From: Typhlomys cinereus
Taxonomy: Eukaryota; Chordata; Mammalia; Rodentia; Platacanthomyidae
Length of the DNA stretch: 64,000 nucleotides
Direction of reading: 5' to 3'
NCBI GenBank assembly: GCA_023101885.1
Contig: JALPQD010000053.1
Span: forward strand, 2,978,447-3,042,446
Below the pieces are notes generated by a model. The model saw nothing but the letters and a program-made list of their open reading frames with translations, did no database searches and was not told the DNA's origin. Shown in pieces: positions 11,254-22,660 of this stretch. Both the position numbers and the translations under genes were made by a program. The first letter of the stretch is position 1, and each line of letters starts with the position of its first letter.

Positions 11254-11440
11254 TGTCTTCTATCTTTCTTTCTTTTTCTTTCTTTTCTTGCTTTTCTTTC
11301 TTTCTTTTCTTTCTTCTTTCTTTCCTTTCCTTTCTTTTTTTTTTTCTTTCTTTCTTCTCCTTCCTCTTTTCTCTCCTTCCCTCTTTTTTCCTCCTCTCGG
11401 GCATTTCTTTTTTTTCTTTCTCTTTCTTTCTTTTTTTAAT
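11183..11440. repeat. (CTTT)n / pyrimidine-rich low-complexity tract
   Basis: About 250 bases of almost pure C and T on the plus strand, with a CTTT core at 11213-11260 decaying into irregular T/C. The long Phe/Ser/Leu and Lys/Glu open frames over it are artefacts of the repeat. It adjoins the antisense poly-A end of the L1 at 11441, so it may have grown from that tail. Confidence 0.85.
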
Positions 11441-11640
11441 TATTATTTCCACTCATACAAACTTTATCATGAGGGGTACACTGTCCCTCCCTCCCTCTCT
11501 CCCATCCACACCTCCCCTCGACCGCCCCCTGCTCCCCCTCCCCTCTCTCCCCTCCCCAATTCCTCCCCCCCCAATCCCTGGCGCATCCTTTACTGTGCAT
11601 GCCAAACTCTCCAATGAGGTAGTTTTTATATTGTCTAGTT
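11441..11640 (-). mobile_element. L1 LINE 3' end, 5'-truncated
   Basis: The antisense L1 terminus motif ('attatttccactcatacaaact') is followed by a long pyrimidine tract and 'cctttactgtgcatgcc'. The same order appears in the L1 copies at 13905 and 30792. Only the last ~200 bases of L1 are present. Confidence 0.7.
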
Positions 11641-12210
11641 TTCCAATCAATATATTCCTTTTCATTTGTAGTACATTGAAGGGAGGGCTTGGTACTATAT
11701 AATAATTTTTTCTTTTCTAAGTTCTTTATAACAAAATGGGAATCATTTGGAGTAATACATAGAACTTAATGGTTTCTTATCTAAGGCTTAAACTAGTTCA
11801 ACTGTCCTCATAGTATTCCCTACCCGGCAGCAGCTCCTTTTAGGTTTGAGCCTCAATCCATGGTAAGTCCGTTTCACTTGCCAGACAATCAGGATAATGA
11901 TGAAGATGGAGCTATAGGTATACAAGGAATATCCAGCGTCCCACAGAGAACATGCAAAACTCAACATGGCCTAAACCTCATTAAGATGAGGAGACCAGTC
12001 ATCCCTATATCTAGACATTCAGGTTCCTAAGTGCCTAATGACTCTCAGCATCGAATCTTGTCGTATCTGGATTACAGAAGACAGAACTACACTGCATCAC
12101 AAAGCTCTTCTGTTCACGTAGAACGTTCCTGTAGTGTTTTTTTTTTTTTTTTTGATGAGCTGTAATTGTTATCTGTATAGGTTACTCCAGTTTTGTCTAA
12201 AGGTGTGGTT

Positions 12211-12557
12211 TTGTTTCAACACTTGTTGCTACCATAAACACCTGATCCAAGTAGGGAAAAGCATTTTATTCAGCTTGGAATTCCAGGTTACAGTCCATCA
12301 TGGAAAGAGAGTTGTACCAATAGAACCCGAGGGATCTGGCCACGCCATATCCAAAGTTAAGAGCAGAGGGAAAGAAACCCATGTATGTTAGCTCAGCTCA
12401 CTTCTTATACTGCACAGAGAGTGGTACTACTTACAATCAACCCACGTCAACCAAAGTAGACTTTCTCAGATGCCTTCTTTAACTAGTTAATTCTTCATAG
12501 GTGTTCTGAGAGACCGGCTGCCTTGTCAAGCTGATACTTGAAATCAACCCATCACAA
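12211..12557 (-). mobile_element. MaLR-type solo LTR
   Basis: It carries an antisense poly-A signal ('gcattttattcagc') near the left end and a 'cttgtcaagctgatacttg' start in antisense at the right, as in other MaLR LTRs here. A six-base direct repeat, gtggtt, flanks it (12205-12210 and 12558-12563) and may be the target duplication, although MaLR elements usually make five-base ones. Confidence 0.55.
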
Positions 12558-13893
12558 GTGGTTATACCTACAAACTGTTTCCCACTTTCTCCTCACCTCC
12601 TCTACGTTGCCATATCAACCTGCTGGTCCCACTCTCTCTTCATGACTATCTGTCTGGTCCTCAGAAATCTTAAGTGCTCTGAAACACTGGGCACCTTGTG
12701 AGAAAGAATGGCTGTGAAGGGGACCCTCCACCAAATCAAATCCTCCACGTGACTTGGAAATACACCTGTGAACTACACAGGTGTTTAGGGAGGGCATGGT
12801 GTGGTTACGGCTTGGAAATGGAGGACTTTGAGGTTTCAAGCAAGGGGTGCCTGGAAATCAGAAATGCAAGATAGGTGATGGTGACTGAGGTGGTGGGAAA
12901 GCCAAGATGGCAGTATCTTTAACCAACATTGTAGAGGAAGCACGAGAAGCCTCTAATACGTGTGGGTAGGAATTGACTGCGAACACTGCCTCCGCGAAGG
13001 CATACTGATCTGGTTCATTTGTGGAACTTTGCCTAAGACTTGAATTTCCAGAGCCAGTATCTGGCATGTTGGAGCATCCTGCTTGCTTGGATAACTGATT
13101 AGGTGCTGCTGTGGTTGCATGAAGGCTGCTTTTCTGAAGAGAAGTTTTCTTCCCATGTCTGGATTTACGAAACTTTTAGTCAATACAGCTATTTTCCAAT
13201 TTAGTCCTAGGACTCATTATTCCTGTGTCCTGACTAGACAGTATGTTACCTGTTTGAACTCAGGCTATTGTAATATGCCTATCGTAACTTAGCATTTTTG
13301 AAAACCCTTCAGAAGCTAGTTCTGGCAACAGTGGTCTTAAATCAAGGAATCTCTGTGCTCAAAAATCTCTGAAAAGGCTATTTGGTGCTTCTTCCAGCAT
13401 CCATGCTATTGTATAGTAAATATATAAATATACAAAGATATTTAGTCATAAAGCTAAGATTAATGCATATAAAACATGAGTAACAATTCAGGGCAAATAG
13501 AATTTTGGACTCATTTAATACAAGCATTCCATTTTTATATTAAATCATAATACAAAAAATCATAATAACATCATTAGAGAAGGCTCCTGGTAATTGGAGT
13601 TGAGTTTAAAAGAGCAGACTGTGGGATTCAGAACTGTTCCTAATGGGAGGGAAGCTTATCAATAAGTATATGAACTGAGGAATTTGCCACAGTGTTCATT
13701 TGACAGTAAGAAATGCAGGTCCTTTCTTGAAGGGTGCAGACAGATAAATGGAAGAGCAAGCGTGTTCCCATTGGCAGAAGAGAGATGAGGCCTTTTTATT
13801 CAATCACTAAGACTGACTTTTTTTTTAACTAAGCAGACATAGGCATGATACAAAGTTGGAAAAGCCAAATAAAAGGATACATAATATATCTCC
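12558..13893. other. Gene-free stretch, unclassified
   Basis: No gene supported. Short open frames on the minus strand near 12615-13183 show no recognised domain. AT-rich from 13400. Confidence 0.4.
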
Positions 13894-13904
13894 TTCCTAT
13901 TCTT
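13894..13904 (+). repeat. Target-site duplication, left copy (L1)
   Basis: The 11 bases ttcctattctt recur exactly at 16389-16399, on the other side of the L1. This precisely delimits the insertion. Confidence 0.8.
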
Positions 13905-16388
13905 TTTTTATTAATACATTTTTATTATTATTTCAGCTCATACAAACTTAATAGGTACACCAGTTCCTTCCCTCCCTCCTCCCCCTCCCCCCCCCGTACC
14001 CCCTGCTCCTCCTCTCCACCCCCCTCCCTTCCCATCCCCCAGTACCTCCCGCCCCAATTCCCAGAGAGTCCTTTCTTGTGCATGCCTGATTTTCCTCTGG
14101 GCCCTCCTCTCCGATGACGTACAAGGACCCAGTGGCTTTTCCCTGAACCCTTTCCCGTGTTCCCCTTAGGTATAGGAACACTGCTGTGGCTGCCAATCCC
14201 TTGCCTCCAAGGATCTTGGTGCCTTTAGCAGATGCTAGACTTTGTGAGGTCAACAGTGTGTTGGACAATGCGCAGGGCATGTAAAGTCCAATTATGATTG
14301 CTTCAGCCCTAACTTGTATGGAGTATCTTACGTATCATTGCTCCTCCCATCCTTTTGCTCTTACACTCTTACCACCCCCTCTTCCGCAAATTTCCCTGAG
14401 CTTCAGGATGGGGAGAGATTAAGCTGGCCTAGTTCTAGGTGGTTGATATAGAGTCTCTGAAGTTCTGGATTGTGGTTTGTTGATTTTCTTTTGCAGTTTT
14501 GCTGCTCCTGCAATGCCCTTCACTCCATCCTGGTGGGCATTGTATGTTACCCCCTGGCCAGAGACAAAAACCTGTTAAACTAGAGTCATGTGATAAAAGC
14601 ACATTCAAAGGTAGATGTAATAAAAGTGGGAAACCACAGTGAGGGAGGGGTCTATCACCAATTTGCACAATGGTTACTTTTTATCTGCCAGACTATATGC
14701 CCTCCTCTTCTGGTGAGATCATACCCCCTCAGTAGTAAATGATCAGGAAGAAAAGTCTGTGAACTTAATCAGATGTCTCATTACTTATTTTGAGTCCTTG
14801 ATGGAGGCCTATTTTCTCTGCTGTAACATGGTCCCTTCTCTCCTTGTTTCTGGTGTGGCCCTCCTACCCCATTCCTCCTGTTCACAATCTTTGCAATTAC
14901 TGTCTCTAGGTGGGCTGGGTGGGTTTGGTACTAGGAGCCACCTATTAGGGAGTACATACGGCGCTTAATTTTCTGGGTCTGGAACACTTCACTTAATATA
15001 ATTGTTTCTAATGACATCCATTTCCCGGAAAATTCCAGTAATTCATCATTTTTGATGGCTGAGTAGTACTCCATTGTATAGATGTACCACAGTTTCCTTA
15101 TCCACTCGTCAACTGTTGGACATTTGGGTTGATTCCATGACTTTGCTATTGTAAACAGTGCTGCTATGAACATGGTCGTGCTTGTGCTATCGAGGTGAAC
15201 CTCTGCTGTATGGGGGGTTATTCCCAAAAGTGGAATCGCAGGGTCATATGGCATTTCAATCTTTAATTTCTTTAAGAATCTCCAGATGGCTCGCCAGAGT
15301 GGCTGTATGAGCCTGCATTCCCACCAGCAATGTAGGAGAGTTCCCCTCTCTCCACATCCTCTCCAGCATTTGTTGTTGTTTGTATTGTGGATTTTTGCCA
15401 TCCTGACCGGGGTGAGATGATATCTCAGGGAAGTTTTGATTTGCATTTCCCTGATGGCTAAGGAAGTGGAGCATTTTTAAAGATATTTGTTAGACATTTT
15501 AATTTCATCCCTGGTAAAGTTTCTTTTAAGTTCCAGGGCCCATTTTTTAATTGGGCCATTGGTTTCCTTGGTGTTTAGTTTTCTAAGTTCTTTGTGCACT
15601 CTGGACAGCAGAGTTCTATCAGATGTGTGATTAGTGAAGATTTTCTCCCATTCTGTGGGTTGCCTTTGAGCTTGTGTTACAATCTCTTTATCTGAACAGA
15701 AGCTCTTTAATTTCACAAGATCCCAACTGTTGAGAGTTGGTAGCAGTGACTGTGCCATTGGATGTCTGTTTGGGAAATGTTGGCCTAGCCCAATCAGCTC
15801 GAGGGAGTTCCTGTCCTTTCAACTATGGTTTTTATAGTCTCTGGCCTTATATCAAGGTCCTTGATCCATTTGGAATTAAGTCTTGTACGTGGTGACAAGT
15901 ACGGGTCCAGCTTTAATCTTCTGCATGTGGAGATCCAGTTTTGCCAGCACCATTTGTTGAAGATGCAGTTCTTTTTCCATTGGATTTTTTGGGCCCCTTT
16001 GTCAAAGATCAAATGGCTGTAATTTTGTGGGCTTATATCTGGGTCTTCAATCCTTATCCATTGATCTGTGTGTCTATTTTGGAGCCAGTACCAGGCTGTC
16101 TTTATAACTATAGATTTGTAGTATAGACTTAGGTTTGGTATGGTAATACCTCCAGCTGTGTTTTTGTTACTCAGGATTGTTTTTGCTATCCTGGGTCTTT
16201 TGTGCCTCCATATGAACTTTGAGATTGTTTGGTCAACTTCTTTGAAGAATTGCTTTGGGATTTTGATTGGTATAGCATTGAATCTGTATATTGCCTTTGG
16301 TAGGATGGTCATTTTTACGATGTTGATTCTGCCAATCCAGGAACAAGGGAGGTCTTTCCACCTTCTGGTGTCTTCTGCTATTTCCTCT
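13905..16388 (-). mobile_element. 5'-truncated L1 LINE with perfect target duplication
   Basis: A 2.48-kb minus-strand L1. From the right it holds the C-terminal part of ORF2 (reverse transcriptase thumb and downstream region: …[18 protein letters not shown]…, …[13 protein letters not shown]…) over about 16312-15794. The zinc-knuckle/C-terminal part follows over 15758-14931, with [17 protein letters not shown] and [13 protein letters not shown]. Then come a 3' UTR (14930-13960) with a purine-rich tract and a T-rich antisense poly-A. The reading frame is interrupted at a few places (near 15476 and 15780). The 11-bp flanking duplication shows this is an original insertion edge, truncated by incomplete reverse transcription. 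Confidence 0.9.
14931..16312 (-). pseudogene. L1 ORF2 C-terminal portion, broken
   Basis: Three consecutive minus-strand open stretches (16312-15794, 15758-15477 and 15446-14931) together cover the ORF2p thumb, the linker and the cysteine-rich C-terminal domain ([18 protein letters not shown]). The endonuclease and the FADD catalytic region are absent because of 5' truncation, so there is no activity. The modest number of breaks suggests a moderately young insertion. Confidence 0.85.
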
Positions 16389-16554
16389 TTCCTATTCTTA
16401 ATCTCCTTATACTTATTTTTCTTCTTTTTCTGCTTTTCAGAATTACTTTACCAAAGAAAGCATAAACCAGTATTTTTCTTCATAAATGGAACACGTCCTT
16501 TTCTCTTTTCTTGCTTTATTTAATAATACAAATATTTTCTTTATATAATTTTGC

Positions 16555-16601
16555 TTACTGTTATTGTGTATATGTGTGTATGTGGGATGTGTATGTGTGC
16601 A

Positions 16602-16651
<50 letters not shown>

Positions 16652-16790
16652 ACAGAGCATGGGTGTAAAACAGGACAACTTTGTGGAGTTGGCTCTCTCT
16701 TTCTACTGTATGTGTTCTAAGGACTGAACTTATATATGTCCCCAGACTCACACTTTACTCACTACATCATCTTGCTCTCCTCCTTTATAT
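16555..16790 (-). repeat. B4-type SINE with (TG)n
   Basis: A TG/GT microsatellite (16602-16648) is followed by 'ggacaactttgtggagttgg', 'gttctaaggactgaact' and an antisense head ending near 16785. This is the arrangement of rodent B4 elements in antisense. Confidence 0.6.
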
Positions 16791-16953
16791 AATTTTTTAA
16801 ATGCCTGAGTTTTTAATTCTACATCCATGGATACTTAGTTAGTTTTGCTAGATAATCTGACATAAACCTCCTGAGTAAGTAAGTTCTTGTATGTAAGTAT
16901 GAGTATATATAGAGAAGAAATTCCTAAGAATTGAACTGATAAATCAAGGGATA

Positions 16954-17386
16954 TGTTGCAGTTCGCCTGCATGGTTGCTAATAAATGACCATCAAACGGC
17001 TTAAGGGAACAAGGGGTTTATTGTCTCTTATGATTATTTGGTTACAGTTCTCAGTCCAGCTTGACAGGAGAGCTCACGCTAACACCAAGGCTGAGGGAAC
17101 TGGCCACACTAGCTCTACATAATGGCTGAGAGAGGGATGATCCTTACTTGCCAGACCAGCATGTCTAGCCAAGTATACACAAGGATGCCAACTTCCTCAA
17201 CCAACTCTCTGTATTTTATTCACCTGTTCAGGGCCTAGTCCCACTCACCATGGGCTGGGTCTACCCAATCAACTAGACAGTCTCCTTTAGGTTCACTCTG
17301 GGTTAACTCAACTACTAATTCTCTACAAATGTGCCCAGTGCTCAAACCCTTAACCATCAAGTTGACACCTATATATAGCCATGACA
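16954..17386 (-). mobile_element. Solo MaLR-type LTR
   Basis: Starts TGTTGC and ends GACA, 433 bp. The flanking five bases are ggata (left) and ggatg (right), a duplication with one mismatch. It is the same family as 3064-3464, 38155-38591 and 45388-45836. The antisense poly-A region lies at the left, so sense is minus. Confidence 0.75.
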
Positions 17387-17464
17387 GGATGTATATTCAA
17401 TTTTCTATGTTTATCCACACATGATGCAGTACACTCACATTGACATCAAGTATCTTCTGCAATC

Positions 17465-17600
17465 ACTCTCTACTTTATTTATTGAGGCAGTCTCTCATTT
17501 AGACTCAGAACTCATAGACTGGACTAGCTTGGACAGTCAGCTTGCTTTGGGGATTCCTTGTCTCTGAGCACTAAAATTGTACCAGGCTACTACACATGTC
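17465..17600 (-). repeat. Degenerate B4-like SINE
   Basis: The phrases 'gaggcagtctctcattta', 'ctagcttggacagtcagc' and 'ctctgagcactaaaattgtaccaggc' resemble the antisense 'gagacagggtctctcactgaa' body of B4/B1 composites. Heavily diverged. Confidence 0.4.
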
Positions 17601-17604
17601 CACC

Positions 17605-18405
17605 TTTAAAAAATAATTATTTAAAATTCAATAGCATATATCATGCAAAATGATGAGCTTCATTATAACATTTTTGGACATATATACAGTATACTTTGAT
17701 CATAATTATTACCATTTTCCCATTTTACTCCCTTTTCCCTATTCTCCATCTTTTTTTTGCAAATAGTTTCCTGTATAGTTTGATATCTTTTTTTTTAAAT
17801 TCTGGATTGCACATATGAGAGAAAGTGTGATTTTTTTTTTCCTGACTCTGGTTTATTCTTCTTACCATGAATATCTCCTATTATTACCAAACATGATTTT
17901 TTTCTCTATTTCTGAATAATATTCTCCTTCTCTCTCTGTCTCTGTGTGTTTCTCTTTCTCGCTATCTCATGTGTGTGTGTGTACGTGTGTGTAAAATATT
18001 TCCTTTATCCATTTATCAATTGATGAACACCTAGGTTGATTCCTTGTTTTGACTATGGTGAATATGTAGCAACCAACATTTTTATTGCATGCTGGCTTAG
18101 AGTCCTTCAGGCATACAGACAGTAGTGGTATAGCTGAAACGGAAACATCAGTACTTCAGTTCTATTCTTTGTTTTCTGAATAAGTTCCACACTGATTTCT
18201 CTACTGGCAGCACCAGTTTATATTCTCATTAACAGTTTACAAAATTTCTCTTTTTTAGCATTCTTGGCAGCATTTGTCATCATTTACTTACTGAGATCCA
18301 TTCTAAATGAGTTAGGGCAGAATCTCAGTGTAGTTTTTACTTGCCTTTCTCCTCATTACTAAAGATAATGAACATTTTTTATGTACTTATGACCACTTCT
18401 ACTTT
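17605..18405 (-). mobile_element. Old L1 LINE fragment (ORF2 end and 3' UTR)
   Basis: The antisense of typical L1 3' text is seen: '…ctggattgcacatatgag…', '…ctgaataatattctcc…', '…ttatccatttatcaattgatgaacacc…' and '…gcagcaccagtttatattctc…'. It is strongly diverged, with no long frame, and much older than the copy at 13905. Confidence 0.65.
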
Positions 18406-19270
18406 TAAAGATTAATTTCTTTGATAGTTTTGTACAGGTATATAATGAATTTTAGTTATTTTTCATCCTGGTCTCATGCCCCCTCCTTCTCCTTAAAAAG
18501 TTTCCTCTTTCCAAAAGCCCTCCTCCTACTTTCATGTTTTTTTCTTTTTGTATATGATCCACTGAGTTTAATAAGGGTTTCCTGCATTAGCATGTGAAGG
18601 AGGCTATTTACTGTAGCGCGGGCAATTTACCAATGGCTGCACCACTGAAGAAAGTGGTTCCCTATTGTCCCCCAGGGAAAGGTGAGGGGGGGCTTTTCCC
18701 ACTTTCATGATAAACTGTCCACAGGCCCAATCCTGTTCTGGTCTTATGCAGGTAACCACAGCTTCAGTGAGTTCATGAGTGCAACAGCTGTGTCATGTCC
18801 AGATGACATGGTTTGGCAGCACTGCTCCCCAGCCTTTTGGCTCTTATACTGCTCACTTTCTATGATGTACCCTAAACCTTGCAGGGGGAACAGTGAGTGA
18901 TGTAGATTCTATTTCATTTAGGACAGAGGACTGCACAGTAACATTCTCTGCACATTGTCTAATTGTCAATCTGTATTAATCACTATCTAGTGCAAAAAGC
19001 GGCTTATCTGATGAAGGCTGAAGGCTATAGCTTTATAACTATGGATATAAAGGTAAGAATTCAGAGACAGCTTGGTATCAGAGTAGTAGGTCCTTTTAGT
19101 GTCTATGGCCTCCCTAATTGTGGGTTCTTGGTAGATTTACAGTACCAGGCATGAGTTCTATAGAACAGGCTTTAAATCTAATGATAAAGTTGTTGCCCCT
19201 ATAACCTCCATGCCAGTAATGCACCAGTGGACATATCCTGCCAGGTTGGTTGACAGTGTAGCTCACAGAG
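18406..19270 (-). mobile_element. L1 (Lx-like) 3' UTR fragment
   Basis: Sequence such as 'ctagtgcaaaaagcggcttatctgatgaaggctgaaggct' and 'gcaccagtggacatatcctgccagg' matches what I know of rodent Lx-type L1 3' UTRs, here in antisense. A shorter related piece lies at 42550-43025. Confidence 0.55.
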
Positions 19271-19372
19271 TTCACAGCCTGCCCAGCTTTTATGTGGGTT
19301 CTGCGGATATGAACTCTGTTTCTCAGGTGTGTGTAGCAAGCACTTTACCTGCTACACTAATCCCCATCCCTT
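19271..19372 (-). repeat. B4-like SINE fragment
   Basis: 'ttatgtgggttctgcgg' to 'gcaagcactttacctgctacac' corresponds to the antisense head of B4-type SINEs. Confidence 0.45.
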
Positions 19373-19432
19373 ATATATATATTTTGATGTTGACTAGTTG
19401 CTTATCAATTGCATAAACTTGTACTGTCAACC

Positions 19433-19790
19433 AAAATTGCGTTTTTTAGTTTGAATGTAAAATATCTCCTACAACCTCACTTGTTTGAATACTTGATGTC
19501 AACTGGAAGTTGTGGATCCTTCTCGGAAGGAAAGCCTATCTGGGAGAAGTGGATTGCTGGGAGGTGGGCCTTATGGGTTATAGCCTGGTCTCACTTGTGG
19601 CTTCGGTCTCTTTCTGATTCCCGGCTGTTGTTACCCTGCTGCCCTTGTTCCTGCTGCCATAGCCTTCACTTGCTCCGCTGTCATGCCTTCACTGTTGTGA
19701 TATACTGTGTTCCCCCTACCATGAACTGTAATAAATCCTTCCTTTCTTCCTTAGGTTGTTTCTGTCAGGTATTCTGTCGCAGAACTGACA
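19433..19790 (+). mobile_element. MaLR (ORR1/MT-like) LTR
   Basis: Plus-strand sense: 'gtttgaatgtaaaatatctcc' near the start, AATAAA at about 19730, and an end 'tcaggtattctgtcgcagaactgaca'. This is the standard order of MaLR LTRs. A SINE has inserted immediately downstream. Confidence 0.65.
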
Positions 19791-19805
19791 AAAGTAGCCA
19801 ATAGA

Positions 19806-20122
19806 GGGGCTGGAGAGGTGGCTCAGGGGTTAAACCTCTGCCTTGCAGGCTGAAGGTCCTGAGTTCGGATCCTAGACCCCACATGTAGACACTGGGCAGA
19901 AGCGGGGGTGGCCTGCGTTTCTGTCCTGGTAGGGCAGAGTCTGTGAATCCCGGAGCAGAGTAAACAAGGAGGAGGTGGAGGCAGCCCATGATGGTTTCCA
20001 AATTCGTCCATGGTTCTACACACACACACACACACATACATACACACACATACATGCACACACATGCACACACGCACAATTGAATAAATAATAATAAAAA
20101 ACTAATAAAAATTTTAAAAAAG
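19806..20122 (+). repeat. B2-superfamily SINE, full length with target duplication
   Basis: A complete copy: tRNA-like head 'ggggctggagaggtggctc', body, CA-rich stretch, and an 'attgaataaataat' tail with AATAAA and poly-A. A 12-base duplication gtagccaataga flanks it exactly (19794-19805 and 20123-20134). This is the reference copy used to recognise the other members in this window. The head should contain the RNA polymerase III A and B boxes. Confidence 0.9.
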
Positions 20123-20243
20123 GTAGCCAATAGAAAACTGACACTGCCAAGTGAGGCTGTTATTGTGATAAACCTAACTATGGGCTTGTAGGCCTTTGAA
20201 ACTTTTTGTAGGAGGCATATGAGAAAGTTTGGATCTGCAGGCT

Positions 20244-20545
20244 AAAGAAGCTGGGATGTAGCATAGCAGATAAAGCTCTTACTAGCCAAAGGATTGGAGT
20301 TCAGATCCCAATGTCTCACATAAAATTCTTGGTAGACATGGTCACCCACCTGTAACTTGAGACTGGGAATCCTCAGAGCAAGCTTCTAGCAAGATTATAC
20401 CTATTGGTGAGCTCTAGGTTTGGTTAGAGACCCTGTCTCAAAAAGAATAAGGTGGAAGATCAATAGAATCTGATTTCTAATATCAATCCCGGAATTCCAC
20501 GTGTACATGCATGCATGCGTGCCCACACATATACATGTGTGCTAC
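20244..20545 (+). repeat. B4-type SINE
   Basis: Contains a tRNA/ID-like head ('agctcttactagccaaag'), a B1-like middle ('gagaccctgtctcaaaaag') and an alternating 'catgcatgcatgcg' and CA-rich tail. This is B4 composite structure, diverged. Confidence 0.55.
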
Positions 20546-20980
20546 CTCCCTACAAACATACATGAAAATGGTTAGAAAAAAGAAGCCTTATGACACCATT
20601 TATAGACTTAATGGGCCATTCTGGTGGGAATGTAGGGAACCAGAATGATGATAAGAATATGGACAGTAATGACACAGGTCTAGGGATAGGAATTTGTTTT
20701 CTTTGTGGAATAAGGACTTACCAATAGGAAAAATCTTTTCATTTATTTTAAAGCAGAAAAAATAGGACCAGTGATTTTGGGATCAAAGCAACTGGGAGAA
20801 TCCCAGGAAGAGACAAGTGACCAAATTGTGAAAAAGTTAGAGCTCTCAGGGGAACAGCAGAAAACTTTAAATATTAGGTAGAGTATACTAAGTTTTAGAA
20901 GTTTAGATAAGAGTACAGAAAAAAGAGAGTTTTTTCTCTTTGGAAGTTTTGTCTTTCTTGGCTCAGCCCTAAATCAGGAC
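20546..20980. other. Unclassified intergenic sequence
   Basis: No gene or named repeat seen. Confidence 0.4.
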
Positions 20981-21478
20981 ATCTAAACTACCCCCATCTC
21001 AAAGACTCAGGGAAACTGGCAGAATTGGGGTCAGTAAGAATGTAAGAGCTGGAGGGTGGTAAGGTAATATCAGACAGTAGTAGCCTCTATTCTTATCAAG
21101 GCTTCCATGCCCAAGAACTCAATTCAATGGTATATACTTCCACTAGTCTTCCATAGTAGCTGGCCTATCAATATTTGCCACACAACAGGGGAGATCCTAT
21201 GAGATATGCTACCCTAAGAGACTGTATGGGACTAGTACGGACAAGAGAGAGAGGGGTCTCTATACTCTATGCTTTACCCACTGGTGGGCCATTTGCACCC
21301 TGGCAGGTACCCAGGCACTAGCTAGTACAGGTGTCCTAGATGAGACCCAGTGGATTGTATATCCAGGGGGATGTGGGAGAGGGAGGGAAACTGGCTGGAG
21401 GAGAGAATGGGTGGAGTGAGTTGGGATGGATAGGTTGTAGGTGATAGAACACATACATTCATTGTTAATAATTAAATG
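20981..21478 (+). mobile_element. L1 LINE 3' UTR fragment
   Basis: The plus-strand L1 3' UTR pattern, with 'catctcaaagactcagggaaactggcagaa' paralleling 51880-51920, ends in a G-rich 'gggagagggagggaaactgg' tract and an A/T-rich tail before the SINE at 21487. Confidence 0.6.
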
Positions 21479-21486
21479 AAAATCTG

Positions 21487-21733
21487 GGACTTGAGAAATG
21501 GCTCAGGGATTAAGCTTCTGCTTCACAAACAGAAGGTCCTGAGTTCAAATTCTGGGTACTATGTAAAAACAACAGACAGAAATGGCAGTGGCCTGCACTT
21601 CTTGCTCTGGAAGATGGAGCCTGGAAAACTCCAAAGCAAAAGCAAAGAGAAGGTGGTGCGATCCAGGGTAATTCCTGAAGTCACCATTGGGCCTCCACAG
21701 GCTCACACAGTGCCCTCTGATTCATACAGATAT

Positions 21734-21766
<33 letters not shown>

Positions 21767-21780
21767 CAATAGTAAAAATA
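21487..21780 (+). repeat. B2-superfamily SINE with target duplication
   Basis: Head 'ggacttgagaaatggctc', body, and a CA-repeat at 21733-21766. Flanked by an 8-base duplication aaaatctg (21479-21486 and 21781-21788). Confidence 0.8.
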
Positions 21781-21915
21781 AAAATCTGCATGAAAACTAA
21801 CGACACATTTAAGCATATCAAACAAATAAATCATAGTGGATGATTTATTTGTTTCCAAAATCAAATTCTTATGATTTATTTGATATAAAGACTCTGTTTA
21901 AGAAACAAATATACA

Positions 21916-22105
21916 GGGTTGGAGAAATAGCTCAGAGATTAAGACTCTGCTTTGCCAGTAGAAGGACCTGAATTCAAATCCTGGATCTCAAATAAAAATG
22001 CCAAGTGGAAATGAGGCAGCCTGCACTTCTGACTTTGAAGGGCAGAGTCTGGAAAATCTCCCAAAGTCACCTTTGGGACTCCATAGGGAGACACAGTGCC
22101 CTCCG

Positions 22106-22160
<55 letters not shown>

Positions 22161-22166
22161 AAAAAA
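21916..22166 (+). repeat. B2-superfamily SINE with target duplication
   Basis: Head 'gggttggagaaatagctc', body, and a long CA-repeat (22109-22158). Flanked by a 15-base duplication, agaaacaaatataca on the left and agaaacagatataca on the right, with one mismatch. Confidence 0.85.
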
Positions 22167-22181
22167 AGAAACAGATATACA

Positions 22182-22570
22182 AAATAAATGATAAAAACAA
22201 ATATGAAAAAAAAGTTTGTTGTGCTTATGTCTTGCTGAGAGATCGAAGAGGAGTCTGGAGAGAAGGCTTCTAGGGGCAGAGAAGGCAGACCCCTCCCATT
22301 TCCAGGTAGATCAAGTTCCCTGAAAGGTGGGAATCCTGCCCAGATGGTTGATCGTGCTGATCTGACTTAAGGGTGGAAACTGTGATTCCAACCTTACTAG
22401 GGAAATGGGAGGTGGGGTTTAACCAAAGCTAATGGCTACATCATGTACTTATTGTGAACATTTAAGTGAGGCTGAAGTTAAAAGTAATGGGCTAATTTGT
22501 TTCACAGGAAAATTTCAAGACAATATAACATCCAGACTGTATCATGATATTGTTCAATGCTCTTAGCTAT
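22182..22570. other. Unclassified intergenic sequence
   Basis: No gene or named repeat seen. Confidence 0.4.
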
Positions 22571-22572
22571 GC

Positions 22573-22626
<54 letters not shown>

Positions 22627-22660
22627 AGGAGGAGGAGGAGGAGAAGAAGAAGAAGAAGAA
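22573..22660 (+). repeat. (GA)n/(GGA)n/(GAA)n purine microsatellite
   Basis: A continuous purine run on the plus strand passes from GA through GGA to GAA repeats. Such mirror-like purine tracts can form triplex DNA. Confidence 0.95.

Noticed and set aside
11093..11452. Long Lys/Glu-rich (minus) and Phe/Ser/Leu-rich (plus) open frames
   Set aside because: They are translations of the CTTT/pyrimidine tract at 11183-11440 and have no protein features beyond the repeat.
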